Assembly: GCA_964532965.1 (NCBI GenBank) | Contig: CAZHJE010000002.1 | Span: forward strand, 1-55,501 | Direction: 5' to 3' | Origin: CAZHJE01 sp964532965 | Lineage (GTDB): Bacteria; Patescibacteriota; WWE3; UBA101185; UBA10185 | Length of the DNA: 55,501 nucleotides | In this document: positions 52,659 through 55,501 of the stretch, piece after piece | How positions within the stretch are numbered: position 1 is the first letter of the stretch | How the letters are laid out: every line of letters starts with the position of its first letter | The notes under the pieces: generated by a model | What the model was told of the DNA's origin: nothing | Database searches by the model: none | What the model saw: the letters and a program-made list of their open reading frames with translations, nothing else | Position numbers and translations under genes: made by a program

Positions 52659-52823
52659 ATGATAAAACAAAATAGTTCTACATCTCCTTTTAGCCTACAA
52701 AAGCAACTTCTGCTGGTAAAAAATACAACTGGTAGTATCAAAACTACAGGATATAAACCAACTGAGACAGATCTTGCTAAAAGACACTTTACTAAAAATT
52801 ATAAAAAAAATAATCAAAAATGA
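52659..52823 (+). CDS. Small polar protein, candidate antitoxin of the PIN gene
   Basis: 54 aa, basic and Thr/Lys/Asn-rich. It is not recognised by sequence, but its stop overlaps the PIN-domain start (52820) in an ATGA arrangement typical of VapBC pairs. TATCAT ends 6 nt before the ATG, so it is probably leaderless. The antitoxin call rests on position only. Confidence 0.5.
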   Translation: MIKQNSSTSPFSLQKQLLLVKNTTGSIKTTGYKPTETDLAKRHFTKNYKKNNQK

Positions 52824-53023
52824 GACATACTATTTTTATAGATACAAACATCCTACTTAGACATCTAACACACTTAATTGGTGCGCTTAACGACTATATG
52901 AAGCTAAACATTGATTTTCCTGATGCCATATACAAGCAATTTGCAATTGAAAATGATTTGAAAATAGCAACTTTTGATAAACACTTTATTAAAATTAAAG
53001 CACCTATATACCAGTTTAAATAA
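52820..53023 (+). CDS. Internally shortened PIN-domain (VapC-like) protein, 67 aa
   Basis: It starts like a PIN ribonuclease, FIDTNILLRHL (first catalytic Asp), and ends like one, DFPDAIYKQFAIENDLKIATFDKHF (later Asp residues). About 60 residues of the normal 130, including the central Glu region, are missing, as if by in-frame deletion. It is probably inactive. It overlaps the upstream 54-aa ORF by 4 nt. Confidence 0.6.
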   Translation: MRHTIFIDTNILLRHLTHLIGALNDYMKLNIDFPDAIYKQFAIENDLKIATFDKHFIKIKAPIYQFK

Positions 53024-53112
53024 CTAAGGTCTAAACCTATTTATATGCTATTATTCTAGGTAGAAAGGGATTATTTAAGTGACCAAAATGTTACGGAGTC
53101 CCCCTGCCAAAA

Positions 53113-53514
53113 ATGATGACCAAGTCGATAGTGTATACAATTTTAACACTGCTTTTAAATATAGTAGGGTTTGTAATATACGTTACGGTATTCTCACCTA
53201 TGAATTTACTTTCGCCACTATTGGTGCCAATCCCCTTTTCATCATTTTGTATATTTTTAAGTCGTTACTTTTTAAAGCGTAGATCCTCGTTATTAGAACT
53301 AAAATATGGTCTAACCAACTCAGCAATACACAAAAAACAAGAAAAGGAGGGAAAAACTGCCTACACTAATAATATTTTAACTCAACAACAACGCGGATAT
53401 ATTTTGAAAAGCATACTAGTAGGACATATATCGTTTATACTTTTGTACATCATTATGTGGATATATGTTTTGTATACTTTTAGACAAGCTAACTCATTAA
53501 ATTCCAGTTTTTAA
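53113..53514 (+). CDS. Small membrane protein, 133 aa
   Basis: Three hydrophobic helices (about residues 6-28, 32-54, 98-124) with a polar Lys/Gln/Thr-rich loop between the second and third. No family recognised. An overlapping frame from 53079 is less protein-like. In the tRNA/relic island, so possibly accessory. Confidence 0.55.
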   Translation: MMTKSIVYTILTLLLNIVGFVIYVTVFSPMNLLSPLLVPIPFSSFCIFLSRYFLKRRSSLLELKYGLTNSAIHKKQEKEGKTAYTNNILTQQQRGYILKSILVGHISFILLYIIMWIYVLYTFRQANSLNSSF

Positions 53515-53526
53515 TTTAAAATAAGT

Positions 53527-53601
53527 GCAAAGAGCGCAGTTGGCTAGAACAATGGTCTCCAAAACCGATATTCCGGGTTCGAGCTCTAGCGAGCATGCCC
53601 A
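53527..53601 (+). pseudogene. Degraded tRNA-Trp copy
   Basis: CAGTTGGCTAGA and GGTCTCCAAAACCG match tRNA-Trp at 52515 (about 30 of 33 bases across the D-arm/anticodon region), and GGGTTCGAG resembles a T loop. The acceptor ends no longer pair. It still has a CCA-containing anticodon loop but should not form a tRNA. Confidence 0.75.
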
Positions 53602-53619
53602 GAACTTTGTAGACTCTAA

Positions 53620-53727
53620 AGCTTAAGCACAGGAATAGAAATAACAAGTGAAGAGTTTGTTAAGCTACAAAAAGATATATTCAAAATACTGTGGAAACGT
53701 GCAAAACCCATACTTGACATCATTTAG
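53620..53727 (+). pseudogene. ORF fragment, C-terminal remnant
   Basis: An open stretch without a good start codon reads ITSEEFVKLQKDIFKILWKR then AKPILDII and stops at 53725. It looks like the amphipathic C-terminal helix of a small regulator. It overlaps the 3' end of the opposite-strand gene. Family not recognised; likely a relic. Confidence 0.35.
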
Positions 53728-54289
53728 CGGTATCATAATTAATCTTATCTTTATCAATTAAAATACGAATATACTCTGATTTATTTATATTTGCTCTTTC
53801 AGCCATATCTGCAATATAGTCATCTTGTGATTCAGATACAAACATATTAAATCTAATATTTAATTTTTCACCTTTTACCTTTTTTAAAAAGCCATCTATT
53901 AACTCTTCAATATTAAACTTATTATATACACCACCATGAAAGTATCTGTTTCTTATCTTTTTACTAAAATCTTCATGTACAGATAAACATAAGACATGCC
54001 TCTTATTTTGAATTGCTAGTGTCGCCTCATGCCCAAGTTGAAAATCTTGTTCACTTATTTCGACTACAGTAGCATCTGTCCACATAATCCCCTTTCGTAT
54101 CGCCATATAATGTCTAATGTTAGGGTCTTTATACATTAATCTTTCTTTTTTGCTTAACAAATCCATATAATTATCTTTTTCGGGAGAAATTACTGTCACA
54201 CCAGCATTCTCTAATGTTTTCAACACTAAATTGTAGTTATCTTGATATTTATTCTTGCCATAATATGAAGCTGTATAAAATATTTCCAT
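53720..54289 (-). CDS. Nucleoside 2-deoxyribosyltransferase-like protein with C-terminal RHH domain
   Basis: 189 aa from ATG 54289. Residues 1-130 have the order of the nucleoside 2-deoxyribosyltransferase/NDT-like Rossmann fold: MEIFYTASYYG, TVISPEKD, then ATVVEISEQDFQLGHEATLA and KRHVLCLS. The last 45 residues, RFNMFVSESQDDYIADMAER then NKSEYIRILID, form a ribbon-helix-helix DNA-binding motif. The fusion suggests a nucleotide-sensing regulator or an antitoxin-type protein. The role is inferred only. Confidence 0.65.
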   Translation of the reverse strand: MEIFYTASYYGKNKYQDNYNLVLKTLENAGVTVISPEKDNYMDLLSKKERLMYKDPNIRHYMAIRKGIMWTDATVVEISEQDFQLGHEATLAIQNKRHVLCLSVHEDFSKKIRNRYFHGGVYNKFNIEELIDGFLKKVKGEKLNIRFNMFVSESQDDYIADMAERANINKSEYIRILIDKDKINYDTAK

Positions 54290-54354
54290 ACATATATATG
54301 TATGCCACAATATTCACCTAAAAGCAAAGTATTGATATTGTTTGGATTATACAT

Positions 54355-54783
54355 ATGATAAATGGCATAGGAATACATATAAAAGTTAAGGACTTCAAAC
54401 TATCTGAAAAATTCTATAACAATTTAGGATTTAAGAAAGTATTTGAATATGGTCCAAACAAAAAAGTAAAAGAAAAATACAGTGGCATTGTGTATGCCCA
54501 CAATAACTGCAAATTAGAAATTGCAGATGGTCATATCGCAGTAAAAAATCAAATATTTCAAGAGCAAGTCTCAAGCTCAAAGATATCTTTAATGATATAT
54601 GTAGACTCACTTAAGTACATAGTTGATAAATGCAAAAAACATGATATTAGTATTGCAGTGCCTCCAAAACATTTTTATTGGGGTACGCTTGAACTTGTTT
54701 TAAAAGACCCTGACGGTGTTGTACTTGTATTTATTACAAAATACACTAAATATAAAGCAAAACAATTAAACTTAGTTAGTTAG
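54355..54783 (+). CDS. Glyoxalase/VOC-fold protein, 142 aa
   Basis: Two beta-alpha-beta-beta-beta modules: IGIHIKVKDFKLSEKFYNNLGFKKVFEYG at the start and FYWGTLELVLKDPDGVVLVF at the end, typical of the VOC superfamily. The metal ligands H8 and a Glu in LELV are plausible. Substrate unknown; such proteins may bind drugs or detoxify aldehydes. Confidence 0.8.
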   Translation: MINGIGIHIKVKDFKLSEKFYNNLGFKKVFEYGPNKKVKEKYSGIVYAHNNCKLEIADGHIAVKNQIFQEQVSSSKISLMIYVDSLKYIVDKCKKHDISIAVPPKHFYWGTLELVLKDPDGVVLVFITKYTKYKAKQLNLVS

Positions 54784-54893
54784 CTACAACAATAGTTATG
54801 TCATAAAAACTTGTGTTATTTATTAAACTCAATTCCCGCATATTAAACGCAAAGCAATTTGTAAAATCCCCTAGGCATACGACAATAAAACTA

Positions 54894-54902
54894 TGCTACC
54901 AT
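54894..54902 (+). promoter_or_regulatory. Phosphohexomutase promoter, leaderless type
   Basis: Extended -10 TGCTACCAT (hexamer 54897-54902), 7 nt before ATG 54910. Confidence 0.5.
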
Positions 54903-54909
54903 TTAAACA

Positions 54910-55501
54910 ATGAATACAACTGTTCTTAACCATATATTTAAAATGTATGACATAAGGGGTACCACCGATGAATTAACTGATGACTTTTTTTATAAACTTG
55001 GGTTAGCATTTGTACAAAGATTTAATCCTAAAAAAGTAGCAGTTGGCAGAGACTTTAGACCTGAAAGCACTAGCTTTACTAAATCTTTAATAGCCGGATT
55101 ATTAGATGCTGGGTGTGATGTGGCAAACATTGGAGAAATTGCAACAGAAATGTTGTATTTCACAGTTGGCCACTACTCAAAAGAATTAAACGGAGGTCTT
55201 ATAGTTACTGCATCACATAATCCAGCGGGTTGGAATGGGTGCAAGATAGTAACACAAGATGCCTTTCCTGTAGGGCTTGAAGACGGACTTGCTGATATTA
55301 GAGACATAATCATTAGGAAAGAGTTTAACACTATAAATAATAAGCACGGCAAGTATGAGAATATGGATATTTTTGATGAGTACAAGAAAAAAGTTTTATC
55401 TTTTCTTGGAGATAGTGCAATTCCTAAGTTAACTATAATTATTGATGCAGGAAACGGCATTGGTGGTGAAATATATAACAAGGTATTTGGAGAGTTAGAT
55501 A
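54910..55501 (+). CDS. Phosphomannomutase/phosphoglucomutase, N-terminal part
   Basis: Runs off the window end; 197 codons seen. FKMYDIRGTTDEL is the family start, VGRDFR follows, and TASHNPAGWNG holds the catalytic phosphoserine. Interconverts hexose 1- and 6-phosphates for envelope sugars. The region 54784-54909 before it holds only the promoter. Confidence 0.93.
   Translation, partial: MNTTVLNHIFKMYDIRGTTDELTDDFFYKLGLAFVQRFNPKKVAVGRDFRPESTSFTKSLIAGLLDAGCDVANIGEIATEMLYFTVGHYSKELNGGLIVTASHNPAGWNGCKIVTQDAFPVGLEDGLADIRDIIIRKEFNTINNKHGKYENMDIFDEYKKKVLSFLGDSAIPKLTIIIDAGNGIGGEIYNKVFGELD

Noticed and set aside
53079..53282. 67-aa frame overlapping the small membrane protein gene
   Set aside because: The alternative frame from 53113 has clear membrane helices and is longer; both cannot be real.

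Overview
The window is a compact, AT-rich bacterial chromosome segment with very short intergenic gaps. It looks like Candidate Phyla Radiation / Patescibacteria. Supporting signs are shortened versions of core proteins (EF-Ts 151 aa, YbeY 104 aa, YqeY 99 aa), archaeal/eukaryotic-type ProS, a double-domain ThyX, a TraG/VirB4-like ATPase beside a LytR_C-domain protein, many small hypothetical proteins, and no biosynthetic operons. TGA is used as a stop, so the standard bacterial code fits. I cannot assign a phylum; the Microgenomates / Dojkabacteria / Katanobacteria side is only a guess.

Layout. 1-360: 3' part of RNase P RNA. 450-1743: two plus-strand genes (unknown; TPR protein). 9316-1748, minus: a long run headed by tRNA-Leu, then efp, an Lgt-like/DksA fusion, a degenerate LspA-like protein, a response regulator, an RluA-family pseudouridine synthase, a LytR_C protein, a TraG-like ATPase and an unknown protein. 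9385-11366: dnaB and a metal-dependent hydrolase, divergent from an EamA transporter, rpmE, tgt, tRNA-Ile, a decayed cytidylyltransferase and prfA. 15433-22950, minus: Ctp protease, a conserved gene pair related to the glutamate-mutase-L family, rpsF-ssb-rpsR, ychF, an antitoxin remnant, csaA, and proS under a T-box riboswitch. A 100-N scaffold gap (24062-24161) cuts a methyltransferase and a lipoprotein.

24162-27714 is accessory-like: two exported HExxH metallopeptidase candidates (one with a twin-arginine signal), then a leaderless leader peptide followed by a mutually exclusive antiterminator/terminator pair, two small unlisted-type ORFs of higher GC, and several hairpins. 27715-40740: pepP-like, hisS, a secreted cell-surface protein, then a minus-strand block of translation and replication genes (cysS, recR, dnaX, pth, ybeY, yqeY, rpsU, HIT, rseP, frr, tsf, rpsB). 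40934-44473 is a dTMP-synthesis cluster (dcd, thyX, glyA), facing topA. Next come def-fmt, rpmB, murA, two tRNAs and an unusual ABC exporter. 52240-53727 is a tRNA island with decaying genes: tRNA-Thr with a duplicated 3' half, tRNA-Trp with a degraded copy, a shortened VapBC-like pair and an ORF fragment. The window ends in a phosphohexomutase.

The most notable pattern is regulatory. At many operon heads a clear -10 box ends only 6-8 nt before ATG or GTG, so transcripts should be leaderless, whereas several internal genes carry good Shine-Dalgarno sequences. The most unusual genes are the Lgt-like/DksA fusion and the neighbouring LspA-like protein, both of which seem to have lost catalytic residues.
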